A DNA stretch of 64,000 bases from positions 496,001 to 560,000 of the forward strand of contig NYMS01000048.1 of assembly GCA_002529455.1 (NCBI GenBank), written 5' to 3'. Made by a program: the position numbers and the translations under genes. The notes beneath the pieces are model-generated. The model made no database searches and was not told the origin of the DNA. It saw nothing but the letters and a program-made list of their open reading frames with translations. Positions 11,909-21,471 of the stretch are shown here, one piece after another. This stretch comes from Glycomyces fuscus. Its GTDB lineage: Bacteria; Actinomycetota; Actinomycetes; Streptosporangiales; Streptosporangiaceae. Position 1 is the first letter of the stretch; each line of letters begins with the position of its first letter.

Positions 11909-12179
11909 TTTCCGGCGGGGCCGACCGGGCGCTCACCCCTGAGCGCACGGAGTCGGCCCCCCGAAGCGCCACCGCTCGGCGCGCACAGCGTCCGTGACCG
12001 CACGATGCGGCACGGTCCGGCAACATCCAACCACCAGGGCACGGCAGTCCCGAAGGGGACAGCGGTGCCCACGACCACGCCGTAGGTCCGTTTGTGCATC
12101 TTCGCGGGAGTACCCGCGCAAGGGCAGGCTCTGGGAAAGCCCGCACTCGGAAACCGCGGTGAGGAAGGGCCAGTCGGCC
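11909..12179 (+). other. 271-bp gap between rpsZ and rpsH
   Basis: No gene is seen. The gap holds the nested terminator at 11917-11960 and a smaller hairpin, CGCGGG-agta-CCCGCG, at 12103-12118. If the first hairpin terminates, rpsH and the genes after it need a promoter within 11961-12160; none fits the consensus well. Confidence 0.5.
11917..11960 (+). terminator. nested two-arm terminator after rpsZ
   Basis: An outer stem GGGGCCGAC (11917-11925) with GTCGGCCCC (11952-11960) encloses an inner perfect stem GCGCTCA (11929-11935) with TGAGCGC (11940-11946). It starts 8 nt after the rpsZ stop, inside what is normally one spc operon. Confidence 0.8.
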
Positions 12180-12578
12180 ATGACGATGACCGACCCGATC
12201 GCAGACATGCTCACGCGTCTGCGCAACGCGAATTCGGCTTACCACGACACCGTGGGAATGCCGTATTCCAAGATCAAGGCGCACATCGCCGAGATCCTCC
12301 AGCAGGAGGGCTTCATTCAGGGCTGGCGGACCGAGGAGGCCCCCGTGGGCCAGAACCTCGTCCTGGACCTGAAGTACGGCCCCACCAGGGAGCGTTCCAT
12401 CGCGGGCATCCGCCGGGTCTCCAAGCCCGGTCTGCGGGTGTACGCCAAGAAGGAGAACCTGCCGCGGGTGCTGGGTGGCCTCGGTGTGGCGATCATTTCG
12501 ACGTCCGGCGGCCTGATGACTGACAAGCAGGCCAAGAAGCGTGGCGTGGGCGGCGAAGTCCTCGCCTACGTCTGGTAA
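12180..12578 (+). CDS. rpsH: 30S ribosomal protein S8
   Basis: S8 is a central-domain assembly protein and, in E. coli, the repressor of the spc operon. The 132-aa product starts at ATG 12180 ([18 protein letters not shown]), with AGGAAGG 11 nt upstream; a second ATG at 12186 is closer to the family consensus and could be used instead. It lies 17 nt before rplF. Confidence 0.95.
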   Translation: MTMTDPIADMLTRLRNANSAYHDTVGMPYSKIKAHIAEILQQEGFIQGWRTEEAPVGQNLVLDLKYGPTRERSIAGIRRVSKPGLRVYAKKENLPRVLGGLGVAIISTSGGLMTDKQAKKRGVGGEVLAYVW

Positions 12579-12595
12579 CAGGGAGAGATTGAAGC

Positions 12596-13132
12596 ATGTC
12601 GCGAATCGGTCGACTGCCGCTCTCGGTCCCCAAGGGCGTCGAAGTCACGATTAACGGGCAGGACGTCACCGTCAAGGGTCCGAAGGGCGAGCTGAAGCAC
12701 ACCGTCGCCGAGCCGATCACCGTGGCCCTCGAAGACGGGGTTGTCACGGTGGCGCGTCCGGACGACAAGCCGGAGAACCGCTCGCTGCACGGTCTTACCC
12801 GTGCGCTCATCGCCAACCTCGTCGAGGGCGTGGCCAAGGGCTACACCAAGACGCTGGAGATCCACGGCGTGGGTTACCGCGTCCAGGCCCGCGGCTCCAA
12901 CCTGGAGTTCTCGCTGGGCTACAGCCACCCCGTCGTGGTCGAGCCCCCCGCGGGCATCAGCTTCCGCGTGGAGAAGCCGACCCTCCTCCACGTCGAGGGC
13001 ATCGACAAGCAGCTGGTGGGCCAGGTCGCCGCGAACATCCGCGGTCTGCGTAAGCCTGACCCGTACAAGGCCAAGGGCGTGCGGTACCAGGGTGAGCACA
13101 TCCGCCGCAAGGCCGGAAAGGCTGGTAAGTAG
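12596..13132 (+). CDS. rplF: 50S ribosomal protein L6
   Basis: L6 lies near the GTPase-associated centre and is built of two similar domains. The product is 178 aa from [15 protein letters not shown] to the basic [11 protein letters not shown] end, with GAGAG upstream. Only 2 nt separate it from rplR. Confidence 0.97.
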   Translation: MSRIGRLPLSVPKGVEVTINGQDVTVKGPKGELKHTVAEPITVALEDGVVTVARPDDKPENRSLHGLTRALIANLVEGVAKGYTKTLEIHGVGYRVQARGSNLEFSLGYSHPVVVEPPAGISFRVEKPTLLHVEGIDKQLVGQVAANIRGLRKPDPYKAKGVRYQGEHIRRKAGKAGK

Positions 13133-13134
13133 GC

Positions 13135-13515
13135 ATGGGTAGCACCGTGAGCCGCAAGCGGACCACCAAGCGCGCCACCTCCCGTGCGCGCCGCCAGTTC
13201 CGCGTCCGCAAGAAGGTCGTGGGTACCGCCGAGCGTCCGCGCCTGGCCGTCTTCCGCTCCTCGAAGCACATCGTCGCGCAGGTCATCGACGACACCAGGG
13301 GTCACACCCTGGCCGCCGCCTCCAGCGTCGAGGCCGACCTGCGTGGCACCGAGGGCACCAAGTCCGACAAGTCCGTCAAGGTCGGCCAGCTCATCGCTGA
13401 GCGCGCCAAGGCCGCCGGTGTCTCCGCGGTCGTCTTCGACCGCGGCGGCAACCAGTACGCCGGCCGTATCGCCAAGCTCGCCGACGCGGCGCGCGAGGGC
13501 GGTCTGGAGTTCTAG
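13135..13515 (+). CDS. rplR: 50S ribosomal protein L18
   Basis: L18 binds 5S rRNA together with L5. The product is 126 aa with a basic N-terminus and the conserved [20 protein letters not shown] segment and VVFDRGG near the end. It is followed by a 49-nt spacer before rpsE. Confidence 0.96.
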   Translation: MGSTVSRKRTTKRATSRARRQFRVRKKVVGTAERPRLAVFRSSKHIVAQVIDDTRGHTLAAASSVEADLRGTEGTKSDKSVKVGQLIAERAKAAGVSAVVFDRGGNQYAGRIAKLADAAREGGLEF

Positions 13516-13564
13516 CGATGACCTCTGCAACGGCCAAGATCAACCACGAGAAGAGGAACCACTG

Positions 13565-14167
13565 ATGGCTGCAGCACCGCGGCGCGGCGCCGGTGGCGAG
13601 CGGCGTGATCGCCGTGACGATCGCCGCGGCGGCGCCGCAGACAAGGGTGTCTCCTACATCGAGAAGGTCGTGACCATCAACCGGGTCGCGAAGGTCGTCA
13701 AGGGCGGCCGTCGCTTCTCCTTCACCGCCCTGGTAGTCGTCGGCGACGGCAACGGCATGGTCGGTGTCGGTTACGGCAAGGCCAAGGAGGTCCCGGCCGC
13801 GATCGCCAAGGGTGTCGAGGAGGCGAAGAAGAACTTCTTCCGCGTCCCCCGCATCCAGGGCACGATCGTGCACCAGGTCCAGGGCGAGGACGCCGCCGGC
13901 GTCGTCCTGCTCCGTCCGGCCGCCCCGGGTACCGGTGTTATCGCCGGTGGCCCCGTGCGCGCCGTGCTGGAGTGCGCCGGCATCCACGACGTGCTGAGCA
14001 AGTCGCTCGGCTCGTCCAACCCGCTCAACATCGTGCACGCCACCGTGGCGGCTCTGAAGGGCCTCAACCAGCCCGAGGAGATCGCCGCCCGCCGTGGCCT
14101 GCCGATCGAGGACGTCGCCCCGGCTGCCATGCTGCGTGCTCGCGCTGAGGCGAAGGCAGGAGCCTGA
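13565..14167 (+). CDS. rpsE: 30S ribosomal protein S5
   Basis: S5 takes part in decoding fidelity and mRNA unwinding. The 200-aa product starts at ATG 13565 with AGAGGAA 6 nt upstream; a long in-frame extension back to 13184 overlaps rplR and was rejected. The N-terminal dsRNA-binding-like domain contains [17 protein letters not shown]. The first 30 residues are rich in Arg and Gly, as in other actinobacteria. Confidence 0.96.
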   Translation: MAAAPRRGAGGERRDRRDDRRGGAADKGVSYIEKVVTINRVAKVVKGGRRFSFTALVVVGDGNGMVGVGYGKAKEVPAAIAKGVEEAKKNFFRVPRIQGTIVHQVQGEDAAGVVLLRPAAPGTGVIAGGPVRAVLECAGIHDVLSKSLGSSNPLNIVHATVAALKGLNQPEEIAARRGLPIEDVAPAAMLRARAEAKAGA

Positions 14168-14169
14168 CC

Positions 14170-14355
14170 ATGGCCAAGCTCAAGATCACGCAGACCCGCT
14201 CCAAGATCGGCGGCAAGGTGAAGCAGCACGCTGCTCTCCAGTCGCTCGGCCTGGGCCGGATCGGCAAGTCCACCGTCCGTGAGGACCGCCCTGAGGTTCG
14301 CGGGCAGATCACGATCGTCGCGCACCTCGTCTCTGTCGAGGAGGTTGCCGAATGA
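14170..14355 (+). CDS. rpmD: 50S ribosomal protein L30
   Basis: L30 is a small, non-universal protein of the large subunit. The product is 61 aa, with [12 protein letters not shown] at the start. It begins 2 nt after rpsE and its stop overlaps the ATG of rplO by 4 nt. Confidence 0.96.
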   Translation: MAKLKITQTRSKIGGKVKQHAALQSLGLGRIGKSTVREDRPEVRGQITIVAHLVSVEEVAE

Positions 14356-14816
14356 GCGACTACAGCCCCGACGAGCTGCTCAAGCTGCACCACCTGCGTC
14401 CCGCCCCGGGCTCCAACAAGGCCAAGATCCGCAAGGGTCGTGGCGAGGCGTCCAAGGGCAAGACCGCCGGTCGCGGCACCAAGGGCACGAAGGCTCGTAA
14501 CACCGTTCGTCCCGGCTTCGAGGGCGGGCAGATGCCCCTCATCCGCCGGGTGCCCAAGCTCAAGGGCTTCAGCAACGCCCGGTTCAAGAAGACCTACCAG
14601 GTCGTCAACCTGGACCGGCTGAGCGAGCTCTACCCCGAGGGTGGCGAGGTCACCGTCGAGAGCCTGGTCGCCAAGGGCGCGGTTCGCAAGAACCAGCTCG
14701 TCAAGGTGCTGGGCACGGGTGAGATCTCCGTCGCCGTGCAGGTGAGCGCGCACGCGTTCTCCTCCTCGGCGAAGGAGAAGATCGCCGCGGCCGGTGGCTC
14801 CACCACCGAGCTGTAG
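14352..14816 (+). CDS. rplO: 50S ribosomal protein L15
   Basis: L15 is a late-assembly organiser of the 50S subunit. The 154-aa product shows the characteristic Gly/Lys-rich region [18 protein letters not shown] and GFEGGQMPL. It ends this transcription segment; a strong hairpin lies 24 nt downstream. Confidence 0.96.
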   Translation: MSDYSPDELLKLHHLRPAPGSNKAKIRKGRGEASKGKTAGRGTKGTKARNTVRPGFEGGQMPLIRRVPKLKGFSNARFKKTYQVVNLDRLSELYPEGGEVTVESLVAKGAVRKNQLVKVLGTGEISVAVQVSAHAFSSSAKEKIAAAGGSTTEL

Positions 14817-14840
14817 GGGTCTTCCCCGCGATGAGCGACT

Positions 14841-14886
14841 GGGGGCGTCCGCCCGGCAGGTCAAGGACCGGCCGGCGGACGCCCCC
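14841..14886 (+). terminator. terminator between rplO and secY
   Basis: GGGGGCGTCCGCC (14841-14853) pairs perfectly with GGCGGACGCCCCC (14874-14886), and an inner GGTC/GACC stem fills the arm. It implies that secY-adk-map have their own promoter. Confidence 0.85.
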
Positions 14887-14932
14887 GCGCGTTGTGAGCG
14901 GTGATCGTTATGTCTCACGAACTCAACTGCCG

Positions 14933-14990
14933 AGTGATCACTGTTACAGTGCCATCTGTTTGAGTTCACCGCTTGACGTACTGTGAATAC
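14933..14990 (+). promoter_or_regulatory. palindromes and candidate promoter upstream of secY
   Basis: Two overlapping inverted repeats, AGTGATCACT (14933-14942) and CACTGT-T-ACAGTG (14939-14951), precede a possible promoter: TTGAGT (14960-14965), 18 nt, TGAATA (14984-14989). The stretch is clearly AT-richer than its surroundings. The palindromes look like a repressor site; the regulator is unknown. Confidence 0.4.
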
Positions 14991-15094
14991 TTCCGAGCAA
15001 CGGGCGACCGCCCGGAGCTGACGTTCTACGAAGATTCAGGATCGGCCGCGATGTCTGGAACCCGTTCCGCCGCCGAAGCTGCGCAGGAGGAGAC

Positions 15095-16408
15095 GTGCTA
15101 GGTGCGTTCGTTCGTGCATTCCGCACGCCCGACCTGCGTAACAAGCTGCTGTTCACACTGTTCATCCTGACGATCTTCCGTCTGGGCTCTGTGATCCCGG
15201 CGCCGGGTATCAACTCCGCGGCGATCAGGGACCAGATGGAGGCGATCACCTCCTCCGACCAGTCCGGTGTGTACGCGCTCGTCAACCTGTTCAGCGGCGG
15301 TGCCCTGCTGCAACTGGCGGTGTTCGCGCTGGGGGTCATGCCGTACATCACCGCGAGCATCATCATCAACCTGCTGACGGTGGTGATCCCCCGGCTGGAG
15401 GCCCTCAAGAAGGAGGGCCAGTCCGGGCAGAGCAAGATCACCCAGTACACCCGTTACCTGACGCTCATGCTCGGTGTCCTCCAGGCCACCAGCATCGTCG
15501 CCATGGCCCGGACGGGCGCCCTGTTCCAGGGGGCCATCCCGGTCAGCACCTACATGCCCAACCAGGACATCATGACCCTGGTGACCATCGTGTTCACGAT
15601 GACCGCCGGTACGGCCATCATCATGTGGTTCGGCGAGCTCATCACCGAGCGCGGCGTGGGCAACGGCATGTCGCTGCTGATCTTCACCCAGGTCATCGCG
15701 ATGTTCCCCTCCTCGATCATGGCGCTGTTCCAGGAGCGCTCGGTCTGGGTCTTCACCCTCATCTGCATCGCCGGCCTGGTGCTCATCACCGCGGTGGTCT
15801 TCATGGAGCAGGCCCAGCGCCGCATCCCGGTGCAGTACGCCAAGCGCATGGTCGGACGCCGCATGTACGGCGGCAGCTCGACCTACATCCCGCTGAAGGT
15901 CAACCAGGCGGGCATCATCCCCGTGATCTTCGCCTCCTCGCTGCTGTACCTGCCGCAGCTGCTCGTGGGCCTGATGGGCCAGGACTCCACCCACCCGGTG
16001 GTGACCTTCGTCCAGGACTACTTCCTCACCGGCACCCACCCCGTGTACATGGCGACGTTCTTCGTCATGATCATCGGCTTCGCGTTCTTCTACGTGGCGA
16101 TTACCTTCAACCCCGCTGAGGTCGCCGACAACATGAAGAAGTACGGTGGGTTCATCCCGGGTATCCGACCAGGGCGTCCGACCGCCGAGTACCTCGACTA
16201 CGTGTTGACGAGGCTGACGACCCCCGGATCCCTGTACCTGGGTGTGATCGCTCTCCTGCCGATGGTCGCTCTCGGCGCCACCGGCGCAAGCGCGAACTTC
16301 CCCTTCGGAGGGACGAGCATCCTGATCATGGTCGGCGTCGGGCTGGACACGGTGAAGCAGATCGAGAGTCACCTCCAGCAGAGGAACTACGAAGGTTTTC
16401 TGCGATAA
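15095..16408 (+). CDS. secY: protein translocase subunit SecY
   Basis: SecY is the channel of the Sec translocon in the inner membrane. The 437-aa product begins at GTG 15095 with GGAGGAG upstream. It has about ten transmembrane segments, and the cytoplasmic loops show KKEGQSGQSKITQYTRYLT and the NPAEVADNMKKYGGFIPGIRPG region. It is followed directly (0 nt) by adk. Confidence 0.97.
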   Translation: MLGAFVRAFRTPDLRNKLLFTLFILTIFRLGSVIPAPGINSAAIRDQMEAITSSDQSGVYALVNLFSGGALLQLAVFALGVMPYITASIIINLLTVVIPRLEALKKEGQSGQSKITQYTRYLTLMLGVLQATSIVAMARTGALFQGAIPVSTYMPNQDIMTLVTIVFTMTAGTAIIMWFGELITERGVGNGMSLLIFTQVIAMFPSSIMALFQERSVWVFTLICIAGLVLITAVVFMEQAQRRIPVQYAKRMVGRRMYGGSSTYIPLKVNQAGIIPVIFASSLLYLPQLLVGLMGQDSTHPVVTFVQDYFLTGTHPVYMATFFVMIIGFAFFYVAITFNPAEVADNMKKYGGFIPGIRPGRPTAEYLDYVLTRLTTPGSLYLGVIALLPMVALGATGASANFPFGGTSILIMVGVGLDTVKQIESHLQQRNYEGFLR

Positions 16409-17068
16409 ATGCGAGCTGTATTGGTGGGGCCGCCTGGGGCCGGCAAAGGCACCCAGGCCCAGATCCTCGCGTCCGAACTGTCGATCCCCAAGGTGTCCAC
16501 GGGTGACATCTTCCGGGCCAACGTCAGCGGTGGGACCGACCTTGGCAAGAAGGCCAAGGAGTACATGGACCGCGGCGACCTCGTCCCCGACGAGGTCACG
16601 AACGCCATGGTCAAGGACCGGCTGGCGCAGGACGACGCCGCGGCGGGCTTCCTGCTCGACGGCTTCCCGCGCAACGTCCCCCAGGCCGAGACGCTCAAGG
16701 GCATGCTGGCCGACCTCGACACCCGCCTGGACGTCGTCCTGGAGCTGAGGGTGGACGAGGACGAGGTGGTCAAGCGCCTGTCGGGTCGCCGCTCGTGCCC
16801 CGAGTGCGGCCGGGTGTACCACGTGGAGTACGACGCCCCCCAGACGGCGGGCAGGTGCGACAACGAGGGCGCCGAGCTGTACCAGCGCGAGGACGACCGC
16901 GAGGAGACCATCAGGCACCGCCTCAAGGTCTACCGGGAGCAGACCGCTCCGCTGGTGGAGTTCTACGAGGCCCAGGGCCTGCTGGCCACCATCGCCGCCA
17001 CGGGGACCGTGGAGGAGGTGACGGCCCGCGCCAAGGCCGCCATCGAGAAGGCCGGGGCCGACTCCTGA
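16409..17068 (+). CDS. adk: adenylate kinase
   Basis: It interconverts ATP and AMP with two ADP. The 219-aa product has the P-loop GPPGAGKGT at 7-15, the DGFPRN AMP-binding segment and a long-form LID domain with CPECG and a later C-D-N-E in place of a full second CxxC, suggesting a zinc-type lid with a non-Cys fourth position. The ATG abuts the secY stop, and its own stop overlaps map (TGATG). Confidence 0.96.
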   Translation: MRAVLVGPPGAGKGTQAQILASELSIPKVSTGDIFRANVSGGTDLGKKAKEYMDRGDLVPDEVTNAMVKDRLAQDDAAAGFLLDGFPRNVPQAETLKGMLADLDTRLDVVLELRVDEDEVVKRLSGRRSCPECGRVYHVEYDAPQTAGRCDNEGAELYQREDDREETIRHRLKVYREQTAPLVEFYEAQGLLATIAATGTVEEVTARAKAAIEKAGADS

Positions 17069-17892
17069 TGTTTCGCAACACCGATCCGGACGTGCAGATC
17101 AAGACGCCGGAGCAGATCGCCAGGATGAGGGCGGCGGGCCAGGTCGTGGCCCGCGCCCTGGACACCCTCCGGGCCGCGGTGCGGCCCGGGGTGTCGACCC
17201 TGGAGCTGGACTCCCTCGCGGAGAAGGTCATCCGCGACGCGGGCGCCGTCCCCTCGTTCAAGGGCTACCACGGCTTCCCGGGCTCCATCTGCGCCTCGGT
17301 GAACGAGGAGGTCGTCCACGGCATCCCCAGCGCGGAGCGGGTGCTCGCCGAGGGCGACATCATCTCCATCGACTGCGGGGCCATCCTGGAGGGCTGGCAC
17401 GGCGACTCGGCGATCACCGTCGCGGTCGGCGAGGGCCGCCCCGAGGACCTTCGCATGATGGAGGTCTGCGAGGAGTCCATGTGGCAGGGGATCGCCGAGC
17501 TGCGCCCGGGCAGGCGCCTGGGTGACATCGGCCACGCGATCGGCGGCTACATCTCCCGCAACGGCGGCTACGGCAACGTCCGCGAGTACGGCGGCCACGG
17601 CATCGGCACCGAGATGCACATGGACCCGCACGTGCTCAACTACGGCAAGCGCGGCAAGGGCATGAGGCTGGTCGAGGGCATGTGCCTGGCGATCGAGCCG
17701 ATGACCACCCTGGGCCGCCACGACGTGGTGCAGCTCGACGACGGCTGGACCGTGGTGACGCGCGACGGCGGGCGGGCCGCGCACTTCGAGCACACGGTCG
17801 CGGTGACCGCGGACGGGCCCGTGGTGCTGACCGCACGCGAGTCCAACCGAGATAAAATCGCTGACATGGGGTTCGTCCAGCCAACCTGGTAG
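17068..17892 (+). CDS. map: methionine aminopeptidase, type I
   Basis: It removes the N-terminal methionine from nascent proteins. The 274-aa product starts at ATG 17068 ([20 protein letters not shown]). The dinuclear metal ligands lie in SIDCG, HGDSAIT, GGHGIG, AIEP and the HFEHTVAV end. The order secY-adk-map is conserved across actinobacteria; the one-base overlaps suggest co-translation. Confidence 0.96.
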   Translation: MFRNTDPDVQIKTPEQIARMRAAGQVVARALDTLRAAVRPGVSTLELDSLAEKVIRDAGAVPSFKGYHGFPGSICASVNEEVVHGIPSAERVLAEGDIISIDCGAILEGWHGDSAITVAVGEGRPEDLRMMEVCEESMWQGIAELRPGRRLGDIGHAIGGYISRNGGYGNVREYGGHGIGTEMHMDPHVLNYGKRGKGMRLVEGMCLAIEPMTTLGRHDVVQLDDGWTVVTRDGGRAAHFEHTVAVTADGPVVLTARESNRDKIADMGFVQPTW

Positions 17893-17948
17893 GGGTCCGT
17901 CCCGCGGGGCGCGGGGCCGCTTCCGGGCGAAGATGCGAGGTGCGCGCA

Positions 17949-18407
17949 GTGTCCGACCCGGTGCCGTCGATGCGAACGTCCGACGTGGAGCGAGACCGCG
18001 TGGCCCAGCTCCTCCAGGAGCACTTCGCCCAGGGGCGGCTGGACCACGAGGAGTTCACCGACCGTCTCGGCCGGGTCTACAAGGCCAGGACCGCGGGTGA
18101 GCTGGCCACGGTCACCAACGACCTGCCCGAACGCGACCTCGCCGACTTCCGGGGGCCCGCCCCCCGGGCCGAGGAGTTCGCGGTGGCCCCTCCGCTCAGC
18201 ATGCGCGACCCGGCGCTGTTGGTGCCGTGGGCCCTCTACGCCGGCGTCAACGTCCTGTGCTTCGTCATCTGGCTGATCCTGTTCCTCACCACCGACTACG
18301 ACTACCCGTGGTTCCTGTGGGTCATGGGGCCCTGGGGCATCGTGATGGGTATGGTGACCGTGGGGGTCCTGGCCGGACAGAAGCACCACTCCGACGGGCC
18401 GCCGTAG
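17949..18407 (+). CDS. DUF1707-domain membrane protein
   Basis: The 152-aa product starts at GTG 17949 with GAGG 8 nt upstream. Its first 55 residues match the DUF1707 pattern (MRTSDVERDRVAQLLQEHF, then GRLDHEEFTDRLGRVYKA), a short helical domain often placed before membrane segments in actinobacteria. Two transmembrane helices follow, around residues 95-115 and 122-140. The function is unknown. It has a single-gene setting between map and the infA leader. Confidence 0.8.
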   Translation: MSDPVPSMRTSDVERDRVAQLLQEHFAQGRLDHEEFTDRLGRVYKARTAGELATVTNDLPERDLADFRGPAPRAEEFAVAPPLSMRDPALLVPWALYAGVNVLCFVIWLILFLTTDYDYPWFLWVMGPWGIVMGMVTVGVLAGQKHHSDGPP

Positions 18408-18748
18408 CCGAGGCTCCTGAGGGGGCCTCCAGCGCGCCCGGACCCCGCCCCCGGGGCCCCGTACCCGCCCGCCGCCCGGTGCGGTAGGGTGCCCCGTTCG
18501 GCGGTTAGGAGTACTTGTCCGAAGGGGATAGACTGTCCTTGCCCATACGCGGGCTGTTGGGTCAGTCTGCCTTCTTTGCGCCACGTCCTCCAACCGACGT
18601 TCGCCTTTGCAGTTGGCCTGAACTTCCAGTGTCCCTCGGCGTCGGTGACGGCCATCCGCCGTTGCCGGGGCCGTAGCGTCATGCGGGGCCACTGGGGTCG
18701 CGTCGGGTTGTCCTGATCAACCAAACGATGAGCGAGGCGTGGAAGGAC
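18408..18748 (+). other. infA upstream region
   Basis: No gene is supported. It contains a candidate promoter with a good -10 box TAGACT (18529-18534) and a weak -35 box TTAGGA 18 nt upstream, and hairpins ACGGCC/GGCCGT (18648-18653 and 18669-18674) and GGTTG/CAACC (18706-18710 and 18718-18722). A leader of about 210 nt would result. Confidence 0.4.
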
Positions 18749-18970
18749 ATGGCCAAGAAAGACGGCGCCATCGAGATCGAGGGTTCCGTTGTCGAGTCCC
18801 TACCCAACGCTATGTTCAAGGTAGAGCTCGACAACGGACACCAGGTCCTTGCCCACATCAGCGGCAAGATGCGGATGAACTACATCCGTATTCTCCCCGA
18901 CGACCGGGTCGTCGTGGAGCTGAGCCCGTACGACCTCACGCGCGGGCGCATCGTTTACCGCTACAAGTAG
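18749..18970 (+). CDS. infA: translation initiation factor IF-1
   Basis: IF-1 is an OB-fold protein that blocks the A site during initiation. The 73-aa product from ATG 18749 ([20 protein letters not shown]) has exactly the usual length; an in-frame ATG at 18728 would add seven residues. It heads infA-rpmJ-rpsM-rpsK-rpoA-rplQ. Confidence 0.96.
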   Translation: MAKKDGAIEIEGSVVESLPNAMFKVELDNGHQVLAHISGKMRMNYIRILPDDRVVVELSPYDLTRGRIVYRYK

Positions 18971-19017
18971 CCCCTCACGGGCCTCACGGCCCGGGAGAGT
19001 ATGAGTTCGGAGTCACC

Positions 19018-19131
19018 ATGAAGGTCAAGCCGAGCGTGAAGAAGATCTGCGCGAAGTGCCGCGTGATCCGCCGTAACGGCCGGATCATGGTCATTTGCTC
19101 GGACCCGCGGCACAAGCAGCGCCAGGGCTGA
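19018..19131 (+). CDS. rpmJ: 50S ribosomal protein L36
   Basis: The smallest large-subunit protein, 37 aa, from ATG 19018. It keeps the zinc ligands C11, C14, C27 and H32. It lies 47 nt after infA. A 219-nt gap with several hairpins separates it from rpsM. Confidence 0.95.
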   Translation: MKVKPSVKKICAKCRVIRRNGRIMVICSDPRHKQRQG

Positions 19132-19177
19132 CACCCCGGTTCGCTCGCCGCGGCTTCACACACCGCGATCGGCCCGG

Positions 19178-19279
19178 CCGGTGCGTCAGCACCGCACCGG
19201 GCGCACGACACAACGAAAACCTGTTCCGACTCCCGCCGCCAGTGCGGCGCGGGAGGCACCCCCGGTCGGAGGCCGGGGC
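19178..19279 (+). promoter_or_regulatory. three hairpins upstream of rpsM
   Basis: CCGGTGCG/CGCACCGG (19178-19185 with 19193-19200), CTCCCGC/GCGGGAG with an inner GCC/GGC (19230-19236 with 19249-19255) and a CCCCGG/CCGGGG stem after it occupy the rpmJ-rpsM gap. None has a T tract. They could terminate the infA-rpmJ transcript or shape the rpsM leader. Confidence 0.45.
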
Positions 19280-19350
19280 CTCGTCGATTGGGCGACGAGA
19301 GGGTGGGACGGGCCAGACCTCCGCATAGGGCAATTAGGAGTCTCGCCCAC

Positions 19351-19731
19351 ATGGCACGTATCGAAGGCGTTGACCTTCCCCGCGACAAGCGGGTGGAGAT
19401 CGCTCTCACGTACATCTTCGGGATCGGGCGCACCCGCGCCCTGGAGACCCTGAAGAGCACCGGCGTCGACGGCAACACGCGCGTCTACGAGCTGACCGAG
19501 GAAGACCTCGTCAAGCTGCGCGAGTGGATCGGCGCGAACTACCAGGTCGAGGGTGACCTGCGCCGTGAGGTGCAGGGCGACATCCGCCGCAAGATGGAGA
19601 TCGGTAGCTACCAGGGCATCCGCCACCGCCGTGGGCTCCCGGTCCGCGGTCAGCGCACGCAGACCAACGCGCGCACCCGCAAGGGCAAGAAGAAGACCGT
19701 GGCCGGTAAGAAGAAGGCCGGTAAGAAGTAG
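19351..19731 (+). CDS. rpsM: 30S ribosomal protein S13
   Basis: S13 is in the 30S head and touches P-site tRNA and the 50S subunit. The 126-aa product starts at ATG 19351 ([16 protein letters not shown]). The helix-two-turn-helix core ([10 protein letters not shown]) and the basic tail [16 protein letters not shown] are present. It is followed by rpsK after 71 nt. Confidence 0.96.
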   Translation: MARIEGVDLPRDKRVEIALTYIFGIGRTRALETLKSTGVDGNTRVYELTEEDLVKLREWIGANYQVEGDLRREVQGDIRRKMEIGSYQGIRHRRGLPVRGQRTQTNARTRKGKKKTVAGKKKAGKK

Positions 19732-19802
19732 TCCGCTCGGACTGGACTGTACACACGCGTCCGGGAACGACAACGGACCGATGATCTCTGGGAGTTTCGC
19801 TC

Positions 19803-20207
<405 letters not shown>

Positions 20208-20216
20208 TCCCGCATC

Positions 20217-20246
20217 GGCGCCCGCGCCCCTACCCGCGCGGGCGCC
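20217..20246 (+). terminator. first hairpin in the rpsK-rpoA gap
   Basis: GGCGCCCGCGC (20217-20227) pairs perfectly over 11 bp with GCGCGGGCGCC (20236-20246) around an 8-nt loop, 9 nt after the rpsK stop. Confidence 0.75.
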
Positions 20247-20257
20247 GCGCCTGGTCC

Positions 20258-20284
20258 CGTGCGTCCCCCCGTGGGGGATGCGCG
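20258..20284 (+). terminator. second hairpin in the rpsK-rpoA gap
   Basis: A 12-pair stem (20258-20269 with 20273-20284, two G-T pairs) is capped by a 3-nt loop, 11 nt after the first hairpin. A tandem arrangement like this usually ends transcription. Confidence 0.65.
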
Positions 20285-20305
20285 GAAGGGGTAGGAATCC
20301 GAGTA

Positions 20306-20328
20306 GCGGACACCGAGGTGGTGTCCGC
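20306..20328 (+). promoter_or_regulatory. inverted repeat upstream of rpoA
   Basis: GCGGACACC (20306-20314) and GGTGTCCGC (20320-20328) form a perfect 9-bp inverted repeat with a 5-nt centre, about 50 nt before the rpoA start. It could be an RNA hairpin in the leader or a protein-binding site. A further TGGCCG/CGGCCA pair follows at 20333-20356. Confidence 0.4.
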
Positions 20329-20378
20329 CGGGTGGCCGTCAAATAGCGGGCGGCCATGTGGAAGGGAAGACACGGACC

Positions 20379-21401
20379 ATGTTGATCGCACAGCGTCCCA
20401 CGCTCACCGAGGAAGCCGTCTCGGACCTGCGCTCGAAGTTCGTCATCGAGCCGCTGGAGCCGGGCTTCGGCTACACCATCGGAAACTCGCTTCGGCGCAC
20501 CCTGCTGTCCTCCATCCCCGGCGCGGCTGTCACGAGCATCCGCATCGAGGGCGTCGAGCACGAGTTCACCACCGTGCCCGGTGTCAAGGAGGACGTCACC
20601 GAGATGATCCTCAACCTCAAGGGCCTGGTCGTCAGCTCCGAGCACGACGAGCCGGTGCTGATGTACCTGCGCAAGCAGGGCCCCGGTGTGGTGACCGCCG
20701 CGGACATCGCTCCGCCGGCCGGTGTCGAGGTGCACAACCCCGACCTGCACATCGCCACGCTCAACGGCAAGGGCAAGCTGGAGATGGAGCTGACGGTCGA
20801 GCGCGGCCGCGGCTACGTCTCGGCGACGCAGAACAAGCAGGCGGGACAGGAGATCGGCCGCATCCCGATCGACTCCATCTACTCCCCGGTCCTGCGTGTG
20901 ACCTACAAGGTCGAGGCCACCCGTGTCGAGCAGCGCACCGACTTCGACCGCCTGATCGTCGACATCGAGACCAAGCCGGCCATCCGTCCCCGGGACGCGG
21001 TCGCCAGCGCGGGCAAGACCCTGGTCGAGCTGTTCGGTCTGGCGCGTGAGCTCAACGTCGACGCCGAGGGCATCGACATGGGCCCGTCGCCCACGGACGC
21101 CGCCCTGGCGGCGGACCTGGCGCTGCCGATCGAGGACCTCAACCTCACGGTCCGGTCCTACAACTGCCTCAAGCGTGAGGGCATCCACAGCGTCGGTGAG
21201 CTGGTTGCCCGCTCCGAGCAGGACCTGTTGGACATCCGCAACTTCGGTGCCAAGTCCATCGACGAGGTCAAGCAGAAGCTCGTCGACATGGGCCTGTCGC
21301 TGAAGGACTCCCCGCCCGGATTCGACCCCAGCTCGGCGGCCGACTCCTACAGCTCCGAGGACGACGAGGGCGAGTCCTTCGTCGAGACGGAGCAGTACTA
21401 A
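20379..21401 (+). CDS. rpoA: RNA polymerase alpha subunit
   Basis: Alpha dimerises to start core enzyme assembly, and its C-terminal domain contacts UP elements and activators. The 340-aa product starts at ATG 20379 ([13 protein letters not shown]). The N-terminal domain shows [19 protein letters not shown]; the alpha-CTD shows [16 protein letters not shown] and [14 protein letters not shown]. The C-terminus is acidic ([16 protein letters not shown]). Confidence 0.97.
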   Translation: MLIAQRPTLTEEAVSDLRSKFVIEPLEPGFGYTIGNSLRRTLLSSIPGAAVTSIRIEGVEHEFTTVPGVKEDVTEMILNLKGLVVSSEHDEPVLMYLRKQGPGVVTAADIAPPAGVEVHNPDLHIATLNGKGKLEMELTVERGRGYVSATQNKQAGQEIGRIPIDSIYSPVLRVTYKVEATRVEQRTDFDRLIVDIETKPAIRPRDAVASAGKTLVELFGLARELNVDAEGIDMGPSPTDAALAADLALPIEDLNLTVRSYNCLKREGIHSVGELVARSEQDLLDIRNFGAKSIDEVKQKLVDMGLSLKDSPPGFDPSSAADSYSSEDDEGESFVETEQY

Positions 21402-21471
21402 CCGACCTTCGTCGCCCACATGGTCCCCGGCCGAGTGCGGCCGCGGACCGCATCACTAGGAGAACGACACC

